Assembly (NCBI GenBank): GCA_035264885.1
Contig: DATFPK010000023.1
Span: 1 to 27,211 of the forward strand
DNA: 27,211 bases
Source: DATFPK01 sp035264885
Lineage (GTDB): Bacteria > Actinomycetota > Thermoleophilia > Solirubrobacterales > 70-9
Direction: 5' to 3'
Made by a program: the position numbers and the translations under genes. Numbering within the stretch: the stretch's first letter is position 1; each line of letters begins with the position of its first letter. Shown here piece by piece: positions 16,292 to 23,026 of this stretch. Under the pieces are notes generated by a model. The model was not told the origin of the DNA. It did not search any database and was given only the letters and a program-made list of their open reading frames with translations.

Positions 16292-17361
16292 GCGACGCGC
16301 TGCTCGAGGTCCGCAACCTCGTCAAGCACTTCCCGATCAAGTCGGGGATCCTCTTCGACCGCGAGGTGGCCAGGGTGCAGGCGGTCGACGACGTCAGCCT
16401 CACCGTGAACAAGGGCGAGACGCTCGGCTTGGTCGGCGAGTCCGGGTGCGGCAAGTCCACCCTCTGCCGGACGATCCTCCAGCTGATCGAGCCGACCTCG
16501 GGCTCGGTGCGCTTCGAGGGCGAGGAGATCGCGGGCCTGTCCGCGAAGCGCCTGCGGCCGCTGCGCCGCCAGATCCAGATGATCTTCCAGGACCCCTATG
16601 CGTCGCTCAATCCGCGTAAGCGGATCGGACAGATCGTCGGCGACCCGATGTCGCTGCACGGGATCGCCGACGGCGCCGACCAGCGCCGCCAGGTGAACGA
16701 GCTCCTCGAGCGGGTCGGCCTGTCGGCCGAGCACTACAACCGCTTCCCGCACGAGTTCTCGGGCGGGCAGCGGCAGCGGATCGGCATCGCCCGGGCCCTG
16801 GCGCTGCAGCCGAAGCTGATCGTCGCCGACGAGCCGGTGTCGGCCCTCGACGTCTCGATCCAGGCCCAGATCATCAACCTGCTCGACGACCTCCAGAAGG
16901 AGTTCGCACTCACGTACATCTTCGTCGCCCACGACCTCGGCGTCGTCCGCCACGTCTCCGACCGGATCGCGGTGATGTACCTGGGCAAGATCGTCGAGAC
17001 CGCCCCCAGCGAGCAGCTCTACGAGGCGCCGGTGCACCCATACACGGAGGCGCTTTTGTCGGCGGTGCCAATCCCGGACCCGCGCGAGAACGCGTCGCGG
17101 CGCCACGTCCCGGTGGAGGGCGATGTGCCGAGCCCGATCGACCCGCCGCCTGCGTGCCGCTTCCACACGCGCTGCCCCCACGCAACCGAGGTCTGCCACC
17201 TGGAGGAGCCGCCGCTGGCCGACTACGGCCGGGGGCGCCTCGCCGCCTGCCATCACCCGCGCAACGTGACGCCGGAGGAGGTCGAGGGCGCGACCGTGGC
17301 ACCGGAGAGCCCCGCATCCGCAAGCGACCGCCTGCCCCACCCGCAGGAGGCGACTGTCTAG
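16288..17361 (+). CDS. oppF: Peptide ABC transporter ATPase, OppF/DppF type
   Basis: 357 residues from ATG 16288, overlapping the oppD stop by ATGA. Walker A is GESGCGKS (50-57). The Q-loop segment IFQDPYASLNPRKRIGQIV is diagnostic of OppF/DppF. The signature is FSGGQRQR, Walker B is LIVADEPVSALD and the H-loop is AHDLG. The C-terminal tail has C-x5-C-x6-C plus a later Cys, then about 30 poorly conserved residues. With OppD it forms the ATPase pair that powers import through OppB/OppC. The next gene starts only 3 nt after its stop, so the downstream phosphodiesterase and ligase genes are probably co-transcribed. Confidence 0.95.
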   Translation: MSDALLEVRNLVKHFPIKSGILFDREVARVQAVDDVSLTVNKGETLGLVGESGCGKSTLCRTILQLIEPTSGSVRFEGEEIAGLSAKRLRPLRRQIQMIFQDPYASLNPRKRIGQIVGDPMSLHGIADGADQRRQVNELLERVGLSAEHYNRFPHEFSGGQRQRIGIARALALQPKLIVADEPVSALDVSIQAQIINLLDDLQKEFALTYIFVAHDLGVVRHVSDRIAVMYLGKIVETAPSEQLYEAPVHPYTEALLSAVPIPDPRENASRRHVPVEGDVPSPIDPPPACRFHTRCPHATEVCHLEEPPLADYGRGRLAACHHPRNVTPEEVEGATVAPESPASASDRLPHPQEATV

Positions 17362-17364
17362 CGG

Positions 17365-17856
17365 ATGGCGACGCGGGTCGCGATCCTCTCCGACACCCAC
17401 CTGACCGCCGAAGGACACCTGCCGGCGGTCTGCCTCGAGGCGGTGCGCAGGGCGGACGTGACGCTTCACGCCGGGGATGTCTCGGCCGCCGTGGTCCTGG
17501 TCGAGATCTCACGGGCGGCGCGCCGCCTCCATGCCGTCCACGGCAACGTCGATGCACCCGAGCTGCGGCGCGGGCTCCCGGAGGAGGTGTCGATCCGGGT
17601 CGAGGAGGCGAAGATCGCTTTGGTGCACGACGCCGGCCCGGCGAAACGCCGCCTGGAGCGGCTGAGGCGGCGCTTCCCGGACGCCGACGCGGTGGTCTTC
17701 GGCCACTCGCACATGCCCCTCCTCGAACAGGGGCGTGGGTTCCAGATCTTCAACCCCGGCTCCCCCACCCAGCGGCGCCGCGCCCCGAGCCACACCTTCG
17801 GGGTGGCCGCCGTGGACGGCACGGAGATCCGGTTCGAGCACGTCGCCCTGGATTGA
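17365..17856 (+). CDS. Metallophosphoesterase, YfcE/MJ0936 type
   Basis: 163 residues, compact calcineurin-like phosphodiesterase. All metal motifs are in place: Asp10-x-His12 (SDTH), Asp38 (HAGD), Asn61 (HGNVD), His88 (LVHDAG) and His114-x-His116 (GHSHMP), ending with the FNPGSPTQRR segment typical of YfcE-like enzymes. These are cytoplasmic two-metal phosphodiesterases; their natural substrates are mostly unknown. ATG 17365 follows oppF by 3 nt, and the next gene begins 3 nt after its stop. Its position before a 3'-phosphoesterase and a DNA ligase raises the possibility of a nucleic-acid-end role, but that is context only. Confidence 0.9.
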   Translation: MATRVAILSDTHLTAEGHLPAVCLEAVRRADVTLHAGDVSAAVVLVEISRAARRLHAVHGNVDAPELRRGLPEEVSIRVEEAKIALVHDAGPAKRRLERLRRRFPDADAVVFGHSHMPLLEQGRGFQIFNPGSPTQRRRAPSHTFGVAAVDGTEIRFEHVALD

Positions 17857-17859
17857 GCG

Positions 17860-18966
17860 GTGGATAGCCTGGGGCTCGTGGCGCCCGCGAAGGACAGGCT
17901 CGGCGAATACCAGCGCAAGCGCTCGTTCGGCACGACGCCTGAGCCGGAGGGAAGGCAGGGGGAGGCCGGCGCCGTGGCGGCGGGACGGTTCGTGGTCCAG
18001 GAGCATGACGCGACCAACCTCCATTGGGACCTGCGGCTGGAGCACGACGGCGTTGCCCTGTCCTGGGCGCTTCCGCGCGGGATCCCGCAGCTTCCCGACC
18101 GCGCGGCGAACCGCCTGGCGGTGCGGACCGAGGACCATCCGCTCGAGTACCTGGAGTTCCAGGGCGAGATCCCCGAGGGCCAGTACGGAGCCGGCTCGAT
18201 GCGGATCTGGGACACGGGCACCTACAGCGCGGAGAAGCTGCGCGACGACGAGGTGATCGCGACCTTCGAGGGCGAGCGGCTCCAGGGGCGCTACGTCCTG
18301 TTCCAGACCCGTGGCAGGAACTGGATGATCCACCGGATGGATCCGCCGCTCGAGCCGGAGCGGCAGCTGATCCCCGAGGACCTGAAACCGATGCTGCCGG
18401 TCCGGGGAGACCTCCCCGAGGACGGCGAGGAGTGGGGCTTCGAGATCGCCTGGGGGGGCCTGCGGACCCTGCTCTGGTGCGAGCCGGGACACATTCGGCG
18501 CTCGCGCAGCCGCGGACTCGACGCCGAGACGGTGTCGCGCTTCCCCGAGCTTCGCCGGATCGCCCGGCAGCTCGGGTCGACGGAGGCCGTGCTGGACGGG
18601 GAGATCGTCGTGATGCGGGAAGGACGGCCCAGCGCCGAGGCGCTGCGCAAGCGAAAGGAAGCGGGGTCGGAGAACACTGCGCGAACCCTGTCGAAGCGCC
18701 AACCGGCGACCCTGATGCTCTACGACCTGCTCTTCCACGACGGACACCTCACGACCGCCCTTCGGTACGAGCGGCGGCGCGAGCTGCTCGAGGATCTGGA
18801 ACTCGAGGGTGACGCGTGGCAGACGCCCTCGTGGCACCGCGGCGACGGGAGGTCGCTGCTCGAGGCCGCGCGCGCAAACGGTCTCGCCGGCCTGATCGCG
18901 AAGCGCCTCGAAAGCCCGTACCGGCCAGGCAGGCGCAGCGAGGACTGGGTGAAGGTGGAGGCATGA
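17860..18966 (+). CDS. LigD-type 3'-phosphoesterase fused to a degenerate ligase domain
   Basis: 368 residues from GTG 17860. The N-terminal part (about 12-165) is the LigD phosphoesterase domain, which trims 3'-phosphate and ribonucleotide ends. Its expected active residues are present: His49, His55, Asp57 and Arg59 (HDATNLHWDLR) and His93/Tyr97 (EDHPLEY). Residues about 185-368 align with an ATP-dependent ligase adenylation domain, but motif I reads A197-W-G199-G instead of K-x-D-G. Motif IV reads AGLIAK instead of EGxxAK, and motif V ends WVKVEA. Motif III (VLDGEIVV) and the SPYRPGRRSEDW stretch are kept. There is no OB-fold domain. It is probably a phosphoesterase with a non-catalytic ligase-like module. 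The stop overlaps the active ligase gene (ATGA). Confidence 0.88.
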   Translation: MDSLGLVAPAKDRLGEYQRKRSFGTTPEPEGRQGEAGAVAAGRFVVQEHDATNLHWDLRLEHDGVALSWALPRGIPQLPDRAANRLAVRTEDHPLEYLEFQGEIPEGQYGAGSMRIWDTGTYSAEKLRDDEVIATFEGERLQGRYVLFQTRGRNWMIHRMDPPLEPERQLIPEDLKPMLPVRGDLPEDGEEWGFEIAWGGLRTLLWCEPGHIRRSRSRGLDAETVSRFPELRRIARQLGSTEAVLDGEIVVMREGRPSAEALRKRKEAGSENTARTLSKRQPATLMLYDLLFHDGHLTTALRYERRRELLEDLELEGDAWQTPSWHRGDGRSLLEAARANGLAGLIAKRLESPYRPGRRSEDWVKVEA

Positions 18967-19916
18967 GCCTGCCGCTGTCGCCGCCGGTCAAGCCACAGCT
19001 CGCGCTGACCCGGAAGAACCTGCCCGAAGGCGAGGAGTGGGCCTACGAGCCGAAGCTCGACGGCTTCCGGGCGATCGTCTTCGTCGACGGCGATGACTCC
19101 TATATCCAGTCGCGCTCAGGGAAGCCTCTGTCCCGGTACTTCCCGGAGCTCTCGTTTCCGCAGGGGCGCTACGTCCTCGACGGGGAGCTGGTGATCCGGG
19201 GGCGTGACGGCAACGCCCAGTTCGACCTCCTCCAGCAGCGCCTCCACCCGGCCGAGCGCCGGGTGAACCTGCTGGCCGGCGAGACGCCCTCGACCTTCGT
19301 CGTCTTCGACCTGCTGGCAGAGGGCGACCAGGAGCTCCTCGAACTGGCGCTGTCGGAGCGGCGGGCGCGGCTGGAGGCGCTGGCCGGGGCCGACGGGTCG
19401 ATCGAGCTGACGGAACTGGCCGGCGACATCGCCCGGGCGCAGGAGTGGCTGCGAACGATCGAGGGCGTGATCGCGAAGCAGCTCCACGCGCCCTATTGCC
19501 CCGGTCTGCGCAAGGGAATGGTCAAGGTCAAGCGCGAGCGAACGATCGACTGCGTCGTGCTGGGCTGGCGACCGGGCAAGGAGGAGGGGACCGTGGGCTC
19601 GCTGATCCTCGGCCTCTACGACGGCGACGACCTCCGTCCGGTCGGCCACATCTCCGGCTTCAGCGCCAAGGCGAAGCGCGACCTGCGGCAGAAGCTGGCG
19701 CCGCTCGAGACCGGCGGCCGCGGCTCCGGCGAGCCGAGCCGCTGGGCCAGCGCCCGGGACCTGGAGTGGGTGGAGCTGCGACCCGAGCTGGTGATCGAGG
19801 TCGGCTACGACCACGCCAGCGCCGGCCGGATCCGCCACGGCACGCGCTTCCTGCGCTTCCGCGACGACAAGGACCCGCGGGAGTGCAGGTTCGAGGACCT
19901 GGACGAGGGGGGCTAG
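18963..19916 (+). CDS. ATP-dependent DNA ligase, LigC/LigD-like
   Basis: 317 residues from ATG 18963. The open frame back to 18816 is a shadow. All nucleotidyltransferase motifs are present: motif I K31-L-D-G with flanking YEP and FRAI, motif III LDGELVI (Glu75), motif IIIa FVVFDLLA, motif IV EGVIAK (165-172) and motif V MVKVK (186-190). A C-terminal OB-fold (about 195-310) contains RTIDCVVLGW and GHISGF. It seals nicks using ATP through a lysyl-AMP intermediate. It has no polymerase or phosphoesterase domain; that function is supplied by the overlapping upstream gene. It shares its last four bases (CTAG) with the convergent NTF2-like gene. No Ku gene is in the window. Confidence 0.93.
   Translation: MSLPLSPPVKPQLALTRKNLPEGEEWAYEPKLDGFRAIVFVDGDDSYIQSRSGKPLSRYFPELSFPQGRYVLDGELVIRGRDGNAQFDLLQQRLHPAERRVNLLAGETPSTFVVFDLLAEGDQELLELALSERRARLEALAGADGSIELTELAGDIARAQEWLRTIEGVIAKQLHAPYCPGLRKGMVKVKRERTIDCVVLGWRPGKEEGTVGSLILGLYDGDDLRPVGHISGFSAKAKRDLRQKLAPLETGGRGSGEPSRWASARDLEWVELRPELVIEVGYDHASAGRIRHGTRFLRFRDDKDPRECRFEDLDEGG
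19913..19916. other. Second shared CTAG stop palindrome
   Basis: CTAG provides the TAG stop of the DNA ligase (19914-19916, plus) and of the NTF2-like gene (19915-19913, minus), exactly as at 8217-8220. Confidence 0.95.
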
Positions 19917-20407
19917 GAGTTGGCGGCCGGGCCCTGGCCGGCCATGTAGTCCTCGAGCCCCTTGTGCGCCCTGGCGCGGAAGCGTGAGCGCAGGGGCGGC
20001 AGGTGGGCGACGGCGATCCCCAGCGGCCCCAGCGCCTGCCGGGCCCAACGGGCGAAGTCGAAGTCGTCGCGGTGGTCGGCGATCTTCCCCTCTGAGTCGA
20101 AGCGGAAAGAGGCCTGGATGTCGTTCACGACGCGCCGGCCCGTCGGACCGAAGGTGTAGGTGGCGATCCAGTTGGCGCTGCCGGCGTCCTGGTCGGCGTC
20201 CTGCCTGCGCAGCTCGACGCTGAGGTCGTCGCTGCGAGACGTGAGCATCCGCCACATCGCCCCGGCCTCCGCGCCGTGCAGCTCGCCGAATGCCGGGTCC
20301 TCGAACGTGGCATCGGACGCGTAGCAGGCGGCCATCGCGTCGCCGTCATGGCGGTCGAGCGCCTCGTAGAAGCGGCGGATCAGCTCGCGGTTGGCCTCGG
20401 CGGAGAT
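19913..20407 (-). CDS. NTF2-like (SnoaL-type) protein, possible ATC start
   Basis: A small NTF2-fold protein: CYASDATFEDPAFGELHGAEAGAMWRML is the classic SnoaL-like front strand-helix. It continues with DWIATYTF-like and FRFDSEGKIADHRDDFDF segments that form the cone-shaped pocket. The first ordinary start (ATG 20335) would remove the conserved first helix. The same frame continues upstream as SAEANRELIRRFYEALDRHDGDA, which matches the usual N-terminus, and an in-frame TAG lies just before it. Between that stop and 20335 there is no ATG, GTG or TTG. The best candidate is ATC at 20407 (CTG is also possible). The full form would be 164 residues. It follows the radical SAM gene by 23 nt. Function unknown. 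Confidence 0.75.
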   Translation of the reverse strand: MSAEANRELIRRFYEALDRHDGDAMAACYASDATFEDPAFGELHGAEAGAMWRMLTSRSDDLSVELRRQDADQDAGSANWIATYTFGPTGRRVVNDIQASFRFDSEGKIADHRDDFDFARWARQALGPLGIAVAHLPPLRSRFRARAHKGLEDYMAGQGPAANS

Positions 20408-20430
20408 GGGGCGACCCTAGTGGACCCGCG

Positions 20431-22470
20431 TCAGAAGAGCGAGGTCTGCTCGGACTCCGCAGGCGAGGACGGAGCGGTCTCTCGCCGCGGCTTCGCCGTG
20501 GCGCTCCGGCGCCGCCGCGAGGCGCCGCTCCGGCCCCAGCCGCCGACCGCGCGGGTCGTCTCCTTCGCGTCCTCGGCGCGCTGGTACGCGCGACCGCCGG
20601 CGTAGAGCTCCTCGTAGCGCGGGATCAGGTCGGGCCGCTTCGCGTTCAGCCAGCCGAAGAAGACGTCGCGGACCCCGTCGCGCAGGTGCAGGGCGATCCC
20701 GCCGAGGAAGTCCGCGCCCGCCTCGCGGGCCGCGTCGACCAGCGGCTCGACCTGCTCGGGGGCGTCGTTGATGCCGGGCATCAGCGGCGCGACGAGTACG
20801 CCGGAGCCGATGCCCCGCCGCTTCAGCTCGGCGACCGCCTCCAGGCGCGCCTTCGGGCTCGGCGTGTGCGGCTCTGTCGCCCGCCACGCCTTCTCGTCGA
20901 GAGTGGGGATGGAGAGGTTGACCGTGACGTCGAGGTGCTCTGCCATCCGCGCGTAGAGGTCGATGTCGCGCAGGACGAGCGGCGACTTCGTCAGGACCGT
21001 GATCGGCGTGTCCGCCTCCTCGAGCGCCTCGATGATCTCCGGCATGAACCGGTACCTGCCCTCGGCCCACTGGTAGGGGTCGGTATTGGTCCCGAGCGCG
21101 ACCAGCTCGCCCTTCCAGCTCGGCCGCTTCAGCTCCGCCCGCAGGACCTCCGGAGTGTTGACCTTGACGACGATCTCCTTTTCGAAGTCGCGGCCGGCGT
21201 CGAAGCCCAGGTAGGTATGGGTGCGGCGGGCGAAGCAGTTGTGGCTGACAACCCCGTTGGCAATGAAGTCTCCGGTCCCGGTGGTGATGTCGTACATCTC
21301 GATGTCTGTGCCGACCGGTTCGATCGCCACTACCCCAAGCCGCCGGCGCGACTCGATTGCGATCCCCTCGATCGAGCGTTTGCGGGTGATCGCCGGATCG
21401 ACGGCCTCGAAGAACCGCTGCTGCGCAGCCAGCCCACCGAGTAGCCGGACGGATCGGACGCCGTTGGGTCGTGCGGGCTCCAGAGTCACGGCGAACCCGT
21501 AGCGACGAAGGGCCTCTACGGCCAGCGCGAGCAGCTGCTCGTCCCTGTTCGAGATCCTCAGGTCGCCACTGCAGCACCCCTCCGCGTCGAAGATCCCCGC
21601 GAGGAAACCGCGCAGCCACTGGTCGCTTCGAGGAAGCGTGTCGGATGCAAGCCGCCGCGCCCTGCTTACGCCTTCGTACCCGGAGGTTCGGATGGCGGTT
21701 ATCGGCCGCCGCGTGAGACCGCCAGGGTGGAACGCGAACTCGGTCGCCGGCACACCCTCCTGCTCGAGAAAGACCCGTGATCGGTTCAGCGCCTCGGGAT
21801 CGGCGAGAGCCAGGCGAAAACGATGAACGCGACCGGCCGTGGGGTACTCGTAGCTCCCGATGTGTCCGTCGCCGCGGAGCATGCCGAAGAGGTACCCACG
21901 GCGATACTCGTCGGTCGAAGGTGGCGTTCGGCACACGCCGCCGAAGCCCATGAGCTTGTTGTCCAGCGTCAGGTGGGGCCGGCGCTTGGACCCGTTCTCG
22001 GCGCCGGTGACGAACTTCCAGCCGCGCTCCGTAAGGAACCTGTGGTCGGCACTGGCGATCAGCTCTGTGCCGTCTTCGAGGGCTATTCGGTAGCCGGGCT
22101 TGAGCGTCTGCCAATGCGCGAGCACGGAGGTGGCGGTGTAGTGCCGATCGCTGCCCCTGCGAATCGTGCCGTAGATCGATTCGCCGACTTCGAGCTCTGC
22201 GATCGCACGAGTCCTGCCGTCGGTCAGGAGAACCGGCGTGTCGCCGGACAGGCAGTAAACGCAAGCATGACTGCACCCCCTGAACGGGTTGATCGTCCAG
22301 TTGAACCCGTAGCGCGTGCCGGGCACGTGGTTGAGGGCGGACTTGGCGCGGACCTCGTGGAAGTTGATGCCCGTCGCCTCGGGGGCGTCAAAGGTGCGGA
22401 CGACGGTGCCGTCTCCGACTCCCGGCAGCCTCCCTTCGTCGTTATCGACCCTCTGATCGTCCCAGCGCAT
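20431..22470 (-). CDS. Rv2578c-family radical SAM protein interrupted by an intein
   Basis: 679 residues from ATG 22470, falling to about 340 after removal of the intein (residues 73-411). The mature protein begins MRWDDQ, contains FHEVRAKSALNHVP and NPFRGCSHAC, and joins to CFARRTHTYLGFD, giving the radical SAM motif C66-x3-C70-x2-C for a [4Fe-4S] cluster. The rest (VNTPEVLRAELKRPSWKGELVALGTNTDPYQ, ITVLTKSPLVLRDID, VAPLMPGIND) belongs to the SplB-like/Rv2578c group, related to spore photoproduct lyase. I infer a DNA-damage role from family and the SOS box directly upstream. The last 50 residues are Arg/Ser-rich. ATG 22470 matches the family start; upstream extensions fall inside ytoQ. Confidence 0.93.
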   Translation of the reverse strand: MRWDDQRVDNDEGRLPGVGDGTVVRTFDAPEATGINFHEVRAKSALNHVPGTRYGFNWTINPFRGCSHACVYCLSGDTPVLLTDGRTRAIAELEVGESIYGTIRRGSDRHYTATSVLAHWQTLKPGYRIALEDGTELIASADHRFLTERGWKFVTGAENGSKRRPHLTLDNKLMGFGGVCRTPPSTDEYRRGYLFGMLRGDGHIGSYEYPTAGRVHRFRLALADPEALNRSRVFLEQEGVPATEFAFHPGGLTRRPITAIRTSGYEGVSRARRLASDTLPRSDQWLRGFLAGIFDAEGCCSGDLRISNRDEQLLALAVEALRRYGFAVTLEPARPNGVRSVRLLGGLAAQQRFFEAVDPAITRKRSIEGIAIESRRRLGVVAIEPVGTDIEMYDITTGTGDFIANGVVSHNCFARRTHTYLGFDAGRDFEKEIVVKVNTPEVLRAELKRPSWKGELVALGTNTDPYQWAEGRYRFMPEIIEALEEADTPITVLTKSPLVLRDIDLYARMAEHLDVTVNLSIPTLDEKAWRATEPHTPSPKARLEAVAELKRRGIGSGVLVAPLMPGINDAPEQVEPLVDAAREAGADFLGGIALHLRDGVRDVFFGWLNAKRPDLIPRYEELYAGGRAYQRAEDAKETTRAVGGWGRSGASRRRRSATAKPRRETAPSSPAESEQTSLF
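21238..22254 (-). mobile_element. Full-length LAGLIDADG intein within the radical SAM gene
   Basis: 339 residues (73-411 of the precursor). It starts with Cys1 in CLSGDTPVLLTDG, has block B with ASADHRF (His143), and ends with IANGVVSHN, followed by Cys+1. It is thus a class-1 intein with His-Asn at the C-terminus. A homing endonuclease is present with both motifs: YLFGMLRGDGHIG (193-205) and WLRGFLAGIFDAEG (285-298), whose acidic residues (Asp201, Glu297) are intact. The Cys+1 that attacks in splicing becomes the third cysteine of the radical SAM Fe-S motif, so no cluster can form before splicing. Codons just upstream (AGT CAT GCT TGC GTT) are unlike the host style. Confidence 0.95.
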
Positions 22471-22471
22471 C

Positions 22472-22489
22472 TGCGAACGCATGTTCGCA
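22472..22489 (-). promoter_or_regulatory. LexA/SOS box overlapping the radical SAM promoter
   Basis: An 18-bp palindrome with 7-bp arms, TGCGAAC-N4-GTTCGCA. It contains CGAAC-N4-GTTCG (22474-22487), the known Gram-positive/mycobacterial LexA consensus. On the minus strand, TTGAGC (22509-22504), a 17-bp spacer and GAACAT (22486-22481) can serve as -35 and -10, so bound LexA would cover the -10. The start codon follows 2 bases downstream. The -35 overlaps the ytoQ stop codon, giving the radical SAM gene its own damage-inducible promoter. Confidence 0.85.
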
Positions 22490-22505
22490 CACCGGGACCA
22501 CGGGC

Positions 22506-22970
22506 TCAACCGGGTAGACGCCCCTCGAGCACGTAGCGGAGGACGTCGACGACCTGTCCCGCGTCGCGCGCCGTCGCCAGCGCGGCGCGGTCGACCTCCT
22601 TCAGCGCGTGGTCGAGGTCGGCGGCGTGGAGCGTGACGACCGCCTTCCCGAGCGCCGCCGCGAAGCCGGCGTCGAACGCGGCGTTCCACTGCCGGTACTT
22701 GTCGCCGAACCTGACCACGACGACGTCGGCGTCGCGGATCAGGGTCTGCGTGCGGATCGCGTTCACACCCGCCCCCATGTGGTCGCGCCAGAAGGGCTTC
22801 TCCTCGTCCCCGAGCGTGCCCGTCCCGGCGTCATCGGAGGCCGAATGGTCCGTGACCGGCGCGCTCAGCCGAACCGGGAGGCCCGCCCCCTCCACCCCGC
22901 GGGCGATCTGCTCCCGCCAGTCGCTGTGGATCTCCCCCGACAGGTAGACGTTCCAGGTCCGCTCCGCCAC
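22506..22970 (-). CDS. ytoQ: YtoQ family protein
   Basis: 154 residues that closely follow the YtoQ family: WNVYLSGEIHSDWREQI at the start, RLSAPVTDHSASDDAG, IRTQTLIRDADVVVVRFGDKYRQWNAAFDAGFAAALGKAVVTLH, and a C-terminal helix with VVDVLRYVLEG. The fold is related to nucleoside 2-deoxyribosyltransferases and TIR-like/DUF4406 proteins, with a glycine-rich N-terminal strand and a conserved RxQ..DAD..V..FG..YxQWN core. The biochemical role is not established. It lies 35 bp upstream of the SOS-boxed radical SAM gene on the same strand. Whether it shares that regulation depends on read-through. It diverges from the esterase. Confidence 0.88.
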   Translation of the reverse strand: MAERTWNVYLSGEIHSDWREQIARGVEGAGLPVRLSAPVTDHSASDDAGTGTLGDEEKPFWRDHMGAGVNAIRTQTLIRDADVVVVRFGDKYRQWNAAFDAGFAAALGKAVVTLHAADLDHALKEVDRAALATARDAGQVVDVLRYVLEGRLPG

Positions 22971-23026
22971 GCCCGGATCCTATGGCGCGGGGCATCGGCC
23001 GCGGGCCTCGGGGTAGAAACCGGGCC

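Noticed and set aside
15997..17469. Long minus-strand frame (490 codons) opposite oppF
   Set aside because: It mirrors the OppF/OppD codons and carries no recognisable domain; the plus-strand ATPase motifs are decisive.
17860..18966. Full LigD or broken ligase pseudogene
   Set aside because: There is no polymerase domain, no frameshift and no premature stop; the missing catalytic residues are clean substitutions, so I call it a probable working fusion protein with a dead ligase module.
22471..22689. N-terminal extension of the radical SAM protein to 22689
   Set aside because: It overlaps ytoQ antiparallel in frame only, is Arg/Gly-rich, and the family begins at MRW (22470), directly after the SOS box.
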